A stretch of 64,000 bases of DNA from Desulfomonilaceae bacterium (GTDB lineage: Bacteria; Desulfobacterota; Desulfomonilia; Desulfomonilales; Desulfomonilaceae). Below the pieces are notes generated by a model that saw only the letters and a program-made list of their open reading frames with translations, had not been told where the DNA came from and did not search any database. Positions 9,195 through 18,160 of this stretch are shown piece by piece. Each line of letters opens with the position of its first letter. The first letter of the stretch is position 1. The stretch spans positions 124,001-188,000 of the forward strand of contig JBAZSD010000005.1 in NCBI GenBank assembly GCA_041662605.1, written 5' to 3'. The position numbers and the translations under genes were made by a program.

Positions 9195-9432
9195 GCTCGT
9201 CCAACCTCCTAAATCACAAATAAATCAGATTTAATTCCGCATCCTTTACATCAAAAGGCAAAAAAAACATACACAAAACTGATGATAAAATCAAGAATAA
9301 TATTAATACAATAGTTTTTCGCCTGTCATATTAAGCATAAAAAATAGTATATAACTACTTGTTATATGCTATCCTGCTAACAGATGGAAATTAATGGAGT
9401 TTAAATATGATTAGTCTAAAAAAGCAGAAGAA

Positions 9433-10899
9433 TCAGAACAAGTTCATGAATAAATTCATGGAATGTTCCGATTTGTTTGATACCAGGTACTCCAAAGCCA
9501 TCCTAATCTCAGGATCATTTCCAATTTCATTCATATCCATGGCAGTTCCCCGATTTCTGTTTTTGTCGACTCTATCACTTACAAGCACGTCGGGTTCTAT
9601 TCCTTTGCCTTCTATGTCTCTGCCATCGGCTGTGTAATAATGAGCAGTAGTCAATCTCAACGCCAAACCTGTTCTTATTGGAAAAATGTTCTGAACACTC
9701 GCTTTCCCAAAACTCCTTGTCCCAAGGATCAGGGTATTTGGACGTTTTTTCAATGCGCCAGTAAGAATTTCGGAGGCGCTTGCAGTTCCTCGGTTTATCA
9801 AAACAATAATCGGTATCGAGCTGAATGGTCCTGTGCCGCTTGCCGGAAATTCTTTGTTAAGTTTTGAGCCCCTGCTTCTTAAGGAAGTAATAACACCGAA
9901 TTTCAGGAAAAGATCAGATATCCGTATCGCCTCTGTTAGAAGACCCCCAGGGTTATCTCTCAGATCAAGAATCAGCCCTCTGAGTTTATTTCTATGAGCA
10001 GATTTCATACGGTTGACAGATCTTAATACTTCGTCGCGAGTATCCTTCTGAAAATTTACGATTCTCAGGTACCCAACACCGTCATTTAACAATTTTGACC
10101 TAACTGACGGAGCTTTGATCAGGGTTCTTATCAATCTTATATTCTGGGTTTGTCCGGACAGAGGATCCTGGATTCTGAACCTGACTTCAGAACCCGATGG
10201 ACCCCTGACCATTTTTAGAGCTTCAATCAATGACAATCCATGAAGAGACGTGCCGTCAATTTCGAGTAATTTGTCGCCTGCCCGTATGCCTGCCCTGTAG
10301 GCAGGGGATCCGTCAAAGGGAGCCACTACCACATAATAGCCATCTCTAAATCCAACAACCATGCCGACTCCCGCAAATTTCCCAGAGGCCATAATTTTGA
10401 GTTCATTTATCATTGCGGAATCAAGCGTCGTAGAATATGGATCGAGGTCGCGAAGCAACAGATCAAGAGCCTTCAGAGAAAGTTTGTCAGGGTCATAGTG
10501 ACATCTCCTCGATACAATCATGATTGAATCGGAGAAACACCTCGGCGGTTCATAGGGACAGTCACGCATAGACACAAGATTGTCCTGACAGTACGGCAGA
10601 GTGATAAACGACAGTTTTTCTATGGAATTTTTTAGCAAGCCAGCTTCGTTCGTCGGTTCGACAAAATGACGTTCTACCAGGCTCAACGCCTGAAAAAAGT
10701 CATTCAGATATCCTTGTCCATATGATTCCGATTTGTCCGGATTGTTGGCCTCATTTTGCAGGCCCCCTTGAAAAACCTCTCCGTCAAATCCAAAAGCGGG
10801 GTTCACGGCCAGACTAAACGCCAGGAATAAAACCGGCGTTAATCGGAGCGCTTTATTCACATAACCGTCGAGTAACAAATGGGAGGATAAATGACTCAC
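9433..10899 (-). CDS. Carboxyl-terminal processing protease (S41 family)
   Basis: A 488-aa periplasmic serine protease of the CtpA/Prc type with a signal peptide (hydrophobic core around residues 20-36). A PDZ domain (roughly residues 170-255, with RAGDKLLEIDG) is followed by the S41 catalytic core: GLILDLRDNPGG, the nucleophile in NRGTASASEI (near residue 372) and the general-base lysine in RSFGKASVQ (near 396). It trims C-termini of periplasmic proteins. Unusual is an insert at residues 100-135 with four cysteines (104, 114, 121, 133) before the PDZ domain, probably two disulfides. The usual M23 peptidase neighbour is missing; TilS lies upstream. Confidence 0.88.
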   Translation of the reverse strand: MSHLSSHLLLDGYVNKALRLTPVLFLAFSLAVNPAFGFDGEVFQGGLQNEANNPDKSESYGQGYLNDFFQALSLVERHFVEPTNEAGLLKNSIEKLSFITLPYCQDNLVSMRDCPYEPPRCFSDSIMIVSRRCHYDPDKLSLKALDLLLRDLDPYSTTLDSAMINELKIMASGKFAGVGMVVGFRDGYYVVVAPFDGSPAYRAGIRAGDKLLEIDGTSLHGLSLIEALKMVRGPSGSEVRFRIQDPLSGQTQNIRLIRTLIKAPSVRSKLLNDGVGYLRIVNFQKDTRDEVLRSVNRMKSAHRNKLRGLILDLRDNPGGLLTEAIRISDLFLKFGVITSLRSRGSKLNKEFPASGTGPFSSIPIIVLINRGTASASEILTGALKKRPNTLILGTRSFGKASVQNIFPIRTGLALRLTTAHYYTADGRDIEGKGIEPDVLVSDRVDKNRNRGTAMDMNEIGNDPEIRMALEYLVSNKSEHSMNLFMNLF

Positions 10900-10959
10900 A
10901 CAAACTCCTCAATCGCAGAATCTATAGAATTAAATCACTTAAATTCGACAAGGGCAAGT

Positions 10960-12378
10960 TTATGAATCGGCCTTTTCGAGGCACAGAGAAATTTTCAGGA
11001 GTTGTTTCGTTTGAGGTCCTAAGCCGTATGAAGCGCAACGTCTCACCTTAGGCGCCCAGATTATTTCACCGGCCTTGATAATCATAGGTAGCCTGTTTCT
11101 TAGAGAGCGAGGAATTTTTGAGTCAATGAACAATTTTTTGATCTTGACAGGATTGTTTTGGCCCCACGGTATTATTCTATCCCCAGACTGAAAGGGACGC
11201 AGATGAAAAGGAAAAGTCAATAAATCCGCGTCGAAATATTCCGTGGTCGATTCATTGCCATACGAGAAATCAGGCACAGGCTCGCTCAGGATTGAAAACT
11301 CGAGATCCATATTAGATTCTGGAATCCTGACCAAACCAGGCCGAGAAACAATCAGAGAATAATCCGGTTTAAGCGACTCTTCAAGTCTTGATATTTTCAA
11401 GCTTCCATAGTCCTTCGTGAAAGACAGACCGTAAGGTAGAGCAAACCTAACATAGGGTTTGGAACCTTTTATGAAAAAGAGAATGCGATCTATATGAAAC
11501 CTTGTCCATCTGGTGTCAGGGCCGGAAAGGGCAAATAGAACCTTACGCACAATTCTTGGTGACACAGCCTCTGGCAACGAACAGATTTCATCCATGTTTA
11601 ATTCAAAACAATCTTCAGTTCCAGAAACCGCTTTTTCATAAAAAATCTCGACGATCGAACTCAGATATTGTTCATCTTTCTGAATTAGATCCAATGTTCG
11701 TAAAATAGACTGACGGCATTTTGGAAATCTTTCCATGACGGCGGGTATAATTCTATTCCGGGTATAATTTCGATCCGTATCGCAAGACAAATTAGTTATG
11801 TCAATTTTGTACGGGAGCTGTTGGTCTTCAAGGAACTTAACTATCTCCAGCCTGTAAAGTTCTAGCAAAGGGCGAATAATTTTTCCCCGTTTCAATGGAA
11901 TACCTGACAGTCCAGTTATTGAACTGCCCTGAAAGATTCTCAATAAGAAAGTTTCCAGCGAGTCGTCTGAATTGTGGCCAGTAGCTATTTTCTGGGCACC
12001 ATTCGCAACGCTCACTTCTTCAAAGAATTTGTAACGTGCTATTCTGCCTGCTTCCTCGATGCTGATTTTTCGCTGTTTGGCCATTTTAGGGATATCAATT
12101 TGTTGGCCGTAAAATTCAAGTCCAAGGGATTTGGCGAGGTCCTCCACAAACTTGAAGTCTTCATTAGATTCCCGTCTGATCATGTGATCCAGATGAGCGA
12201 CAACAGGAGTGAATGAGAAATCTTCTCTGAGGCGGAACATGATATGAGTAAGGGCTACCGAATCCGGTCCGCCCGAAACAGCTAGAACTACTCTGTTTCC
12301 AGGTTGAATCATGTCGTTGGAAATCAGCGTTTGTCTGACTGTTTTCAAACATTCTTGTTCGTTATGTAAAGATGGCAT
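10960..12378 (-). CDS. tilS: tRNA(Ile)-lysidine synthase
   Basis: Converts the wobble C34 of tRNA-Ile(CAU) to lysidine using ATP and lysine, which makes that tRNA read AUA. The PP-loop SGGPDS follows VVLAV in the N-terminal domain, then AHLDHMIRRES and ATGHNSDDSLETFLLR, all typical of TilS. The C-terminal substrate domain (LRPFQSGDRIIPWG, KIKKLFIDSKIPRSLR) is complete. The start is uncertain: the ATG at 12378 gives 472 aa and a normal N-terminus but has no clear ribosome site, while a TTG at 12471 has GAGG close upstream and would add 31 residues. Confidence 0.9.
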   Translation of the reverse strand: MPSLHNEQECLKTVRQTLISNDMIQPGNRVVLAVSGGPDSVALTHIMFRLREDFSFTPVVAHLDHMIRRESNEDFKFVEDLAKSLGLEFYGQQIDIPKMAKQRKISIEEAGRIARYKFFEEVSVANGAQKIATGHNSDDSLETFLLRIFQGSSITGLSGIPLKRGKIIRPLLELYRLEIVKFLEDQQLPYKIDITNLSCDTDRNYTRNRIIPAVMERFPKCRQSILRTLDLIQKDEQYLSSIVEIFYEKAVSGTEDCFELNMDEICSLPEAVSPRIVRKVLFALSGPDTRWTRFHIDRILFFIKGSKPYVRFALPYGLSFTKDYGSLKISRLEESLKPDYSLIVSRPGLVRIPESNMDLEFSILSEPVPDFSYGNESTTEYFDADLLTFPFHLRPFQSGDRIIPWGQNNPVKIKKLFIDSKIPRSLRNRLPMIIKAGEIIWAPKVRRCASYGLGPQTKQLLKISLCLEKADS

Positions 12379-12514
12379 GAGAATAATTTGGGAAAATCTG
12401 AAAACACAACAATTCGTCAAAAATTCCCGAATGCGCTTCCTTTGGAAAAGGGCCCTCAAGGCTTCTTTCAAGAAACCTCGAGAACCTTATGGGTGAGACC
12501 AAAAGAGGGAAATC

Positions 12515-14539
12515 CTAACGATGCACAAATTCGGCCTTCGATTTGGCCCCTTTCTCAACGAAATTTTTCAGTCCAATTCGATTGTCCTCAGTCGTCCAAC
12601 ACTGTCCGAACAACTTGGCCTCATTTTTCAGTCCGTTTTCAAGCGTCATTCGAGCGCCTTCAAGAATTGCCTGAACCGCAAGCTTATCAATTGCCCTGGA
12701 TAAATGTCCGATTTCAACATCCGGAAGTTTATCGGGAACATTCGAGAGTGGGCCCGTCTCCATTTTTCTTGGAGTGACCTTTCCAGCGGCTATATCTCTT
12801 GCTAGAGAAATCGCTCTTTCAAGGACGTCTCCCTCAACTTCCTCATTTACAAGTCCATAAGCAAGCGCTTGAGAACTCGAGATTGGTCTGGCTGTTCTGA
12901 TCATTTCAGCAGCCCGTTCAAATCCCACAAGCCGAGGCAGTCTTTGTGTTCCTCCCATACCAGGGATCAGGCCAAGATTTACTTCCGGTTGACCGGCGAA
13001 AAACTTCATTCCTTTGAGAGCTACACGCGCGGTACAGCACATCGCGAGTTCACAACCGCCACCAAGCGCAAAACCATTCAGAGCAGCCACGACAGGTTTG
13101 CCGAGCTTTTCCAGTTCTGCAGACGCTATTTGTCCAATTCGAGCAAAATGCTCGCCCTCAGCAGGTTCGGTTAAACCCGCCATTTCCTTGATGTCAGCTC
13201 CCGCGACAAAGGCTTTGTTTCCAAATCCAGTTATTACCGCTGCCTTAATGGCAGGATCATTCCTTATTATGTCACAATAGACGTTGAGTTCCTTGAAAAC
13301 CTTGCTATTGAGAGCGTTTAAGGACTTTGGCCGCCTAAGAGTAATGACTCCTACGTCGCCTTTCTTTTCGAAAAGCACATCCAGGATTTTCCATGGATCC
13401 CCTGAAGCCGCTTGCTCTTTGAGCTTCTTTGCTACGGGCATTGGTGGATATTTTTTCGCAAATTTATCAACAAGATCCAAAGCTTTTTTGACGCCTACCG
13501 AATTCATGAAACTGAATGGAGGTTTCATGTCAAGGGCCACACTTATCAATAGGTCAAAATCACTTGTCGTTATGATTTCAGCATCCAACATGTCACACAC
13601 GATGGCAAAATACGCCCCCATAAGTTCTTCAGAAATCTCTTTTTCCTTTTCGGGAGTCAGTTCGATTTTTTCTCCTCTACCAGGAACGACCCAATCGGAT
13701 TTTGATTCTAGCGCTTGTTTTAATCGATCCGGAACTCTAAACCATCCGTTCAACCGTCCGTGCATTTCAGAGAGACCATGCGCCGAAATGGGATTGCCAC
13801 CCGTCAGATTGTGAGCGGTGAAAGGCCCCACGGTTAGTCCTAGGGCTTTGGAGGCTACATAGTCCACCTGCTTTGTGTCTCCCAGGCCTTCGTCAACACA
13901 TTGAATACAAGCCAAAAGCAACCCTTCAAAAACAGGATCGACCGCATATCCGTACCGTGAACCGACTTTGATGGGAATTTTCCCAATTTTTTCATAAAAT
14001 CTCATCGTGAATTCTGTGATTAATGAGTCGGTGTCTTTACCAGGGATAATCTCTATGGCAGGGTTCCGCTCCGCAGGAAAGAAATAGTGAGTGCAAAGGG
14101 AACGACCCTTTATCTTGAGTTCTTCGAAAATCCTTTCCGGCTCCAAATGAGAGGAATTGCTCGTAAGAATAGCTTCAGGATGAACCAATTCTTCAATCTG
14201 TCTAAATATTTTCTTTTTAAGAGGTAAGTCTTCGGTAGCGGCTTCCACTACGATGTCCGCGCCTTTGAGTTCATTATAATCAGAGGTGAATATAATGTGG
14301 CCTTTCATCCCTTCGACTTCATCAGGTTTGAACGCGCCAGTCTGTCCACCTTTGTCCACCTTCTTGAACAGTTTGGCTTTACCTTTTTCAAGCGCATCGG
14401 TAGCTATGTCGACCACAACTACTTTTGCGTCAAAACTGTGCAATACTTTCAGGAAATGTAAAGCGATATCAGGTCCGATTTGCCCAGAACCTATTACACC
14501 GACTTTATTGATTGAACGACCGCGGAACAAAAAGGCCAT
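12515..14539 (-). CDS. 3-hydroxyacyl-CoA dehydrogenase / enoyl-CoA hydratase fusion
   Basis: A 674-aa bifunctional enzyme of fatty or dicarboxylic acyl-CoA metabolism. Residues 1-320 are an NAD-dependent 3-hydroxyacyl-CoA dehydrogenase with the Rossmann motif GSGQIG near residue 17, TSNSSHLEP and the catalytic His region THYFFPAERNP. Residues 390-600 are a crotonase domain: AFVAGADIKEM for the oxyanion hole, GGGCELAMCC with the first catalytic Glu, and QPEVNLGLIPGMGG with the second. The dehydrogenase comes first, the reverse of FadB/FadJ but as in some archaeal crotonyl-CoA hydratase fusions. No thiolase or acyl-CoA dehydrogenase is nearby. It is divergent from the Hdr-like cluster, 248 bases apart. 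Confidence 0.87.
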   Translation of the reverse strand: MAFLFRGRSINKVGVIGSGQIGPDIALHFLKVLHSFDAKVVVVDIATDALEKGKAKLFKKVDKGGQTGAFKPDEVEGMKGHIIFTSDYNELKGADIVVEAATEDLPLKKKIFRQIEELVHPEAILTSNSSHLEPERIFEELKIKGRSLCTHYFFPAERNPAIEIIPGKDTDSLITEFTMRFYEKIGKIPIKVGSRYGYAVDPVFEGLLLACIQCVDEGLGDTKQVDYVASKALGLTVGPFTAHNLTGGNPISAHGLSEMHGRLNGWFRVPDRLKQALESKSDWVVPGRGEKIELTPEKEKEISEELMGAYFAIVCDMLDAEIITTSDFDLLISVALDMKPPFSFMNSVGVKKALDLVDKFAKKYPPMPVAKKLKEQAASGDPWKILDVLFEKKGDVGVITLRRPKSLNALNSKVFKELNVYCDIIRNDPAIKAAVITGFGNKAFVAGADIKEMAGLTEPAEGEHFARIGQIASAELEKLGKPVVAALNGFALGGGCELAMCCTARVALKGMKFFAGQPEVNLGLIPGMGGTQRLPRLVGFERAAEMIRTARPISSSQALAYGLVNEEVEGDVLERAISLARDIAAGKVTPRKMETGPLSNVPDKLPDVEIGHLSRAIDKLAVQAILEGARMTLENGLKNEAKLFGQCWTTEDNRIGLKNFVEKGAKSKAEFVHR

Positions 14540-14703
14540 CTCAAGTCCTCCTTCAACAGAATAGAGTTAGACTCAATGTGTTCGATTTACCACCCAAATT
14601 AGCATTAATTAGACGATTTTGTAAATGAGTTGAAGTAATTCGGTTGCAATGATCATCCGCGAAATTAGGCGAATAGGCGAGTTCGTTTTCAATAGAGTAA
14701 TTT

Positions 14704-14732
14704 TTGTTTGATATGAACGTCTCTTGTACTAT
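14704..14732 (+). promoter_or_regulatory. Candidate sigma-70 promoter for the Hdr-like cluster
   Basis: TTGTTT at 14704-14709 and TACTAT at 14727-14732 are separated by 17 bases and lie about 55 bases before the start of the first Hdr-like gene, in the divergent intergenic region. Pattern match only. Confidence 0.4.
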
Positions 14733-14787
14733 AGGTTAATATATAGCAAAATTTGGACAAAAGATTGGGAAGAGCTTTTCGAGGGAC

Positions 14788-16023
14788 ATGAAAAAAGAAG
14801 TACTCATAGTAGGTGGTGGAATTACAGGGTTGAGTTTAGCATGGGAACTGTCATGTCTGGGGGTTGATTCAATTCTTGTCGAGAAAGCCCCCTTCCTCGG
14901 GGGACATGTTTCCCAATTTACGTGCAAGGCGACCGACGCGTGCCAGAAATGCGGAGCCTGTCTCTTAGAAGATTATCTCAGTAGGTTGTCCCGTATAAAT
15001 AATTTGCCTCTTCTCGTCAATTCACGAATTGATTCTTTTGATGAAGTTCATGGGAAGTTTAAGACCCTGGTTTTTCAGGGGCAGTCCAAGGTTATTAATG
15101 AGAAATGCGATAACTGTGGTTTGTGCAAGAAGGTTTGTCCTGTAGATCGAGCGCTTTTTCATACTGCTTTTGATTCGAAACTATATCTTTCGAGCGAAAA
15201 ATGCATAAACGCTTTAGGTATTCATTGTGAGGCCTGCGCTCAAATTTGCCCTCAAGGGGCCGTGGACTTACAGGAGAGCCGAGACATAGAAATAGAAACA
15301 TCGTCTATAGCTGTTTGCAGTGGTTTTACTCCTTTTGACGCGTCACAAAAACCAAGGCTGGGATTCCAAAGAACCCCCGGTGTTTTTACTACTCTGGAAA
15401 TAGACTCTTTATTGCGGAGCAACAATTTTCAACCGGTCCTGAATCAAGAAGAGCTAAAATCCATAGCGTTTGTCCAGTGTGTGGGAAGCCGCGACCCCAA
15501 ATCCGGGGCAAATTACTGCTCCCAAATCTGTTGTGGTGTTTCAGTCAGACTGGCTCGTTTACTGAAAAGCAGATACCCTGATTTGGAAATCACAATTTTT
15601 TATATGGATATCCAAACATTTGAAAGACACTTTGATGAAACCATGAGACGAGCGGCCAAAGATATGACGTTCATTCGGTCCATGCCATCAGAGATACGAG
15701 CCGGGGAAAACGGAAAGCCGGAAATTGTCTATCAAGGCAATGACGACGTCAAGCAAACAGTTCCATTTGATATGATCGTGTTGAGCATTGGAATCAGACC
15801 TGCGGATCCAAATTTTCCACGAAATTTTCCTGCAATGTGGAAAAACCGTGAAGGGTTTATAGGTTCTGATGATCAAGACGTAGCTGCAGGGCATCCTGGG
15901 ATTTTTGTCGCAGGAACCGCTCAAGGCCCCAAATCCATAACCAATTGCGTTTCGCAAGCAATTTTGGCGGCGTCTCAAATCAAGAGATATCTAGATAGGA
16001 CGAAAAGGGGAGAATTCAAGTGA
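14788..16023 (+). CDS. HdrA/QmoA-like FAD and iron-sulfur flavoprotein
   Basis: A 411-aa cytoplasmic flavoprotein. FAD motif GGGITG lies at residues 9-14. An HdrA-type Cys cluster follows (C46, C52, C55, C58), then two ferredoxin-like clusters (C107, C110, C113, C117 and C139, C147, C150, C154) and the HdrA family motif CVGSRDPKSG...YCSQICC (C231, C244, C248, C249). It ends in FVAGTAQGPKSITN. The length and lack of a C-terminal ferredoxin extension match QmoA rather than full HdrA (about 650 aa). QmoA sits in the quinone-interacting complex of sulfate reducers, but qmoC and aprBA are absent and HdrCB follow instead, so a soluble Hdr-like complex is more likely. GAGGGAC precedes the ATG; it overlaps the next gene by 4 bases. 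Confidence 0.85.
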   Translation: MKKEVLIVGGGITGLSLAWELSCLGVDSILVEKAPFLGGHVSQFTCKATDACQKCGACLLEDYLSRLSRINNLPLLVNSRIDSFDEVHGKFKTLVFQGQSKVINEKCDNCGLCKKVCPVDRALFHTAFDSKLYLSSEKCINALGIHCEACAQICPQGAVDLQESRDIEIETSSIAVCSGFTPFDASQKPRLGFQRTPGVFTTLEIDSLLRSNNFQPVLNQEELKSIAFVQCVGSRDPKSGANYCSQICCGVSVRLARLLKSRYPDLEITIFYMDIQTFERHFDETMRRAAKDMTFIRSMPSEIRAGENGKPEIVYQGNDDVKQTVPFDMIVLSIGIRPADPNFPRNFPAMWKNREGFIGSDDQDVAAGHPGIFVAGTAQGPKSITNCVSQAILAASQIKRYLDRTKRGEFK

Positions 16024-17567
16024 GTCAACGGGTCACAGAATCCGTTTTCCTCAGAGGAGAATACAAGTCCCGTGAAAAAGCTTCGGCTAAAGCTTTGATC
16101 CTGGGCGGTGATGAATTCGGGATACGAATAGCTGAACTCCTGAGACGAGATGGGGTCCCTTCAACACTCTTAATCCCGCCTGGCGAAACAATTCCTAAAG
16201 ATTCAGGAATCGAGATTATTCAGGGCTCAATTCTTTCATCATCTGGATTTATTGGAAACTTTGATGTTTGTATCCAGGAATCGAATGATCGATATATTAG
16301 CAGGTTCTGGTTTATTGTTGCCGCGCAACCAGCGTTTAGAGCATCGAAGAACCACCTATTTTCACTGGCCGATTCAGACAAGGTATGGAGCCTTTCGGCC
16401 TTTAGGAAACATTTGGATTCAGGTGGAAAATTGCCGGAACGAAAGGGTCCTTGGCTGCATGTAGCTTTTTTTTTCGACTTAAAGGTTTCTTCGGAAATTA
16501 GTCAGTCTGAGGAGCTTCTTTCGATTCTGGATCGGCTTGAAATGTTTGACCAGGTTCAATCATATGTTTTTGTGAATAACCTTAAAGTCTCGTCGGAAGG
16601 ACTTGACGCATGGTACAGGGATCATCGTAGGCGGGGTGTGGTGTTTTTCAAATTCGACTGTGATGATCCACAAATTTCTCTTAGAAACAAAGAACCGGTA
16701 ATAGAATTTGTTGAGCCTCTATTAAAAGAGGAAATGGAATTAACTCCTGATCTAATGGTCCTTGACGAAATACTTGGGCCGTCGCCCTCTATCAGGCCGA
16801 TCCTGGAGATGATTCCGTCCTGGCTGGCTTCAGTCCCTTATTTGCAGCCGGAATCGACAAGATTTAACGGGGTTGAAACCCAAAAAGCCGGGGTATTTGC
16901 GGTTGGTCCGGCCAGAGGTGTTTTTGATCAACGATCCTTAAAAGCCGATGTAGACGCTGTCAGAGTATCAATTCTTAAAGCGTTACCGGAATTGTCCAGT
17001 TTGATCATCAAAGAAACAGCCTTTGTTGATCGAAACAAATGCACGTTTTGTCTGACTTGCGTGAGATTGTGTCCACATGGAGCGATCGGCTTTGACGTCA
17101 GACCCGAAGTTGATCCCATATCCTGCAAAAGCTGCGGTGTTTGCGTGGTGGAGTGTCCGATGGCCGCCATAGAAATGCGGCCTGCGAATGCTGTAATGAT
17201 CGAAGAACGTAAACCTGCGCCTCTGAAATTGTTCGTCTGTTCACATTCTGGGTTGCAGGCGGCTTCCAAAATCAATTCGGAGTTCTTGACGGATGTAGAA
17301 ATAATTCCTCTGCCCTGCGCGGGGTCCCTAAGCCCAATCATGATGTTAGGAGCCCTTCAGGAAGGAGTGAAAGGAATTATCGTCGCCGGATGTTTTAAAG
17401 GGAACTGCGCGTCCATTTATGGCTCTGCACTAGCAGAATCCAGGGTTGCTCAGATGGTTCAGACACTCCAATCTGTGGGGATGGACAAAGTCAAAATTGA
17501 GTTCGTCTACCTCGCGGGCAACACCCCAGACCGGATAGTGGAAGCAATAACTCGAATGCAAAAATAG
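16020..17567 (+). CDS. QmoB-like iron-sulfur protein with MvhD-type C-terminal domain
   Basis: This 515-aa protein starts at GTG, overlapping the upstream stop. The N-terminal part looks like a degenerate HdrA/QmoB flavoprotein: the first loop reads GGDEFG instead of GxGxxG and the usual HdrA Cys motif is missing, so FAD may be lost. Two [4Fe-4S] ferredoxin motifs follow (CTFCLTCVRLCP from C341; CKSCGVCVVECP from about 368). The last 110 residues are an MvhD/FrhD-like domain (FVCSHSG near 406, PCAGSLS near 432, AGCFKGNC near 457-463), which in methanogens passes electrons between hydrogenase and HdrA. It probably links the flavoprotein before it to an unidentified electron donor or acceptor. 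Confidence 0.78.
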   Translation: MSQRVTESVFLRGEYKSREKASAKALILGGDEFGIRIAELLRRDGVPSTLLIPPGETIPKDSGIEIIQGSILSSSGFIGNFDVCIQESNDRYISRFWFIVAAQPAFRASKNHLFSLADSDKVWSLSAFRKHLDSGGKLPERKGPWLHVAFFFDLKVSSEISQSEELLSILDRLEMFDQVQSYVFVNNLKVSSEGLDAWYRDHRRRGVVFFKFDCDDPQISLRNKEPVIEFVEPLLKEEMELTPDLMVLDEILGPSPSIRPILEMIPSWLASVPYLQPESTRFNGVETQKAGVFAVGPARGVFDQRSLKADVDAVRVSILKALPELSSLIIKETAFVDRNKCTFCLTCVRLCPHGAIGFDVRPEVDPISCKSCGVCVVECPMAAIEMRPANAVMIEERKPAPLKLFVCSHSGLQAASKINSEFLTDVEIIPLPCAGSLSPIMMLGALQEGVKGIIVAGCFKGNCASIYGSALAESRVAQMVQTLQSVGMDKVKIEFVYLAGNTPDRIVEAITRMQK

Positions 17568-17620
17568 ATCCAGCGTTAGCGCCATGTTTGGTTTACTAGC
17601 CTGAACAAGGGAACAGGATC

Positions 17621-18130
17621 ATGAGTAAAATCAATCTCAATGAATTGGATCCAGAATTCAAACATCACGTTGCTGAACAACCAGGAGGTGAAGGCTTGAA
17701 GGCCTGTTTTGCCTGCAAAGCCTGTACAGCGGCTTGTCCTGTCCAACCATTAGAAAAACGATATGATCCCAAAAAAATTATAAGAATGGTTCTCCTTGGA
17801 ATGAAAAAAGAAGTCCTGGAGAGTGATTTTATTTGGTTATGTTCTTCGTGCTACAATTGTCAGGAAGTATGTCCGCAAAATGTGCGTTTTACAGAATTGA
17901 TTTACGCTATAAAAAATCTGGCGGCTAAGGAAGCGTGTGTGCCACCAGGATTGACTGCGCAACGTTCCTTTCTGAAAAAACATGGAAGACTTTATGAAGT
18001 TGGAGAATTCGAGAATGAAAAACGTCTGAAATTTGGCTTGCCTGTGATTGCAGAGCATCCTGAAGACTTTGACGCGTTATTGCCGGACCAGAATTCGGAA
18101 CAGACAAATGAAAGAAACGTCACAACGTAG
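17621..18130 (+). CDS. Heterodisulfide reductase subunit C-like ferredoxin
   Basis: A 169-aa soluble iron-sulfur protein with two [4Fe-4S] sites of the HdrC kind: CFACKACTAACP (C29, C32, C35, C39) and CSSCYNCQEVCP (C74, C77, C80, C84). No membrane segments are present, unlike QmoC or DsrM-type proteins. HdrC carries electrons between the HdrA flavin and the HdrB active site, and its gene stands directly before the HdrB gene, in keeping with that role. A good ribosome site (AAGGGAACAGG) lies before the ATG. Confidence 0.88.
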   Translation: MSKINLNELDPEFKHHVAEQPGGEGLKACFACKACTAACPVQPLEKRYDPKKIIRMVLLGMKKEVLESDFIWLCSSCYNCQEVCPQNVRFTELIYAIKNLAAKEACVPPGLTAQRSFLKKHGRLYEVGEFENEKRLKFGLPVIAEHPEDFDALLPDQNSEQTNERNVTT

Positions 18131-18160
18131 ACTTCGTAATTTTTGAACAGGAATTCTTTT

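Noticed and set aside
9407..9637. Short + strand frame at the end of the C-terminal protease gene
   Set aside because: Mostly antisense to conserved protease sequence; low-complexity Ser/Leu composition typical of shadow frames.
13284..13814. 176-codon + strand frame inside the acyl-CoA fusion gene
   Set aside because: Lies wholly opposite a well-supported enzyme gene, with no ribosome site and no recognisable motif.
14788..17567. Possible qmoAB genes of a classical sulfate-reducing Qmo complex
   Set aside because: No qmoC, aprA, aprB or sat nearby; soluble HdrC and HdrB genes follow instead, so the sulfate-respiration label is not supported.
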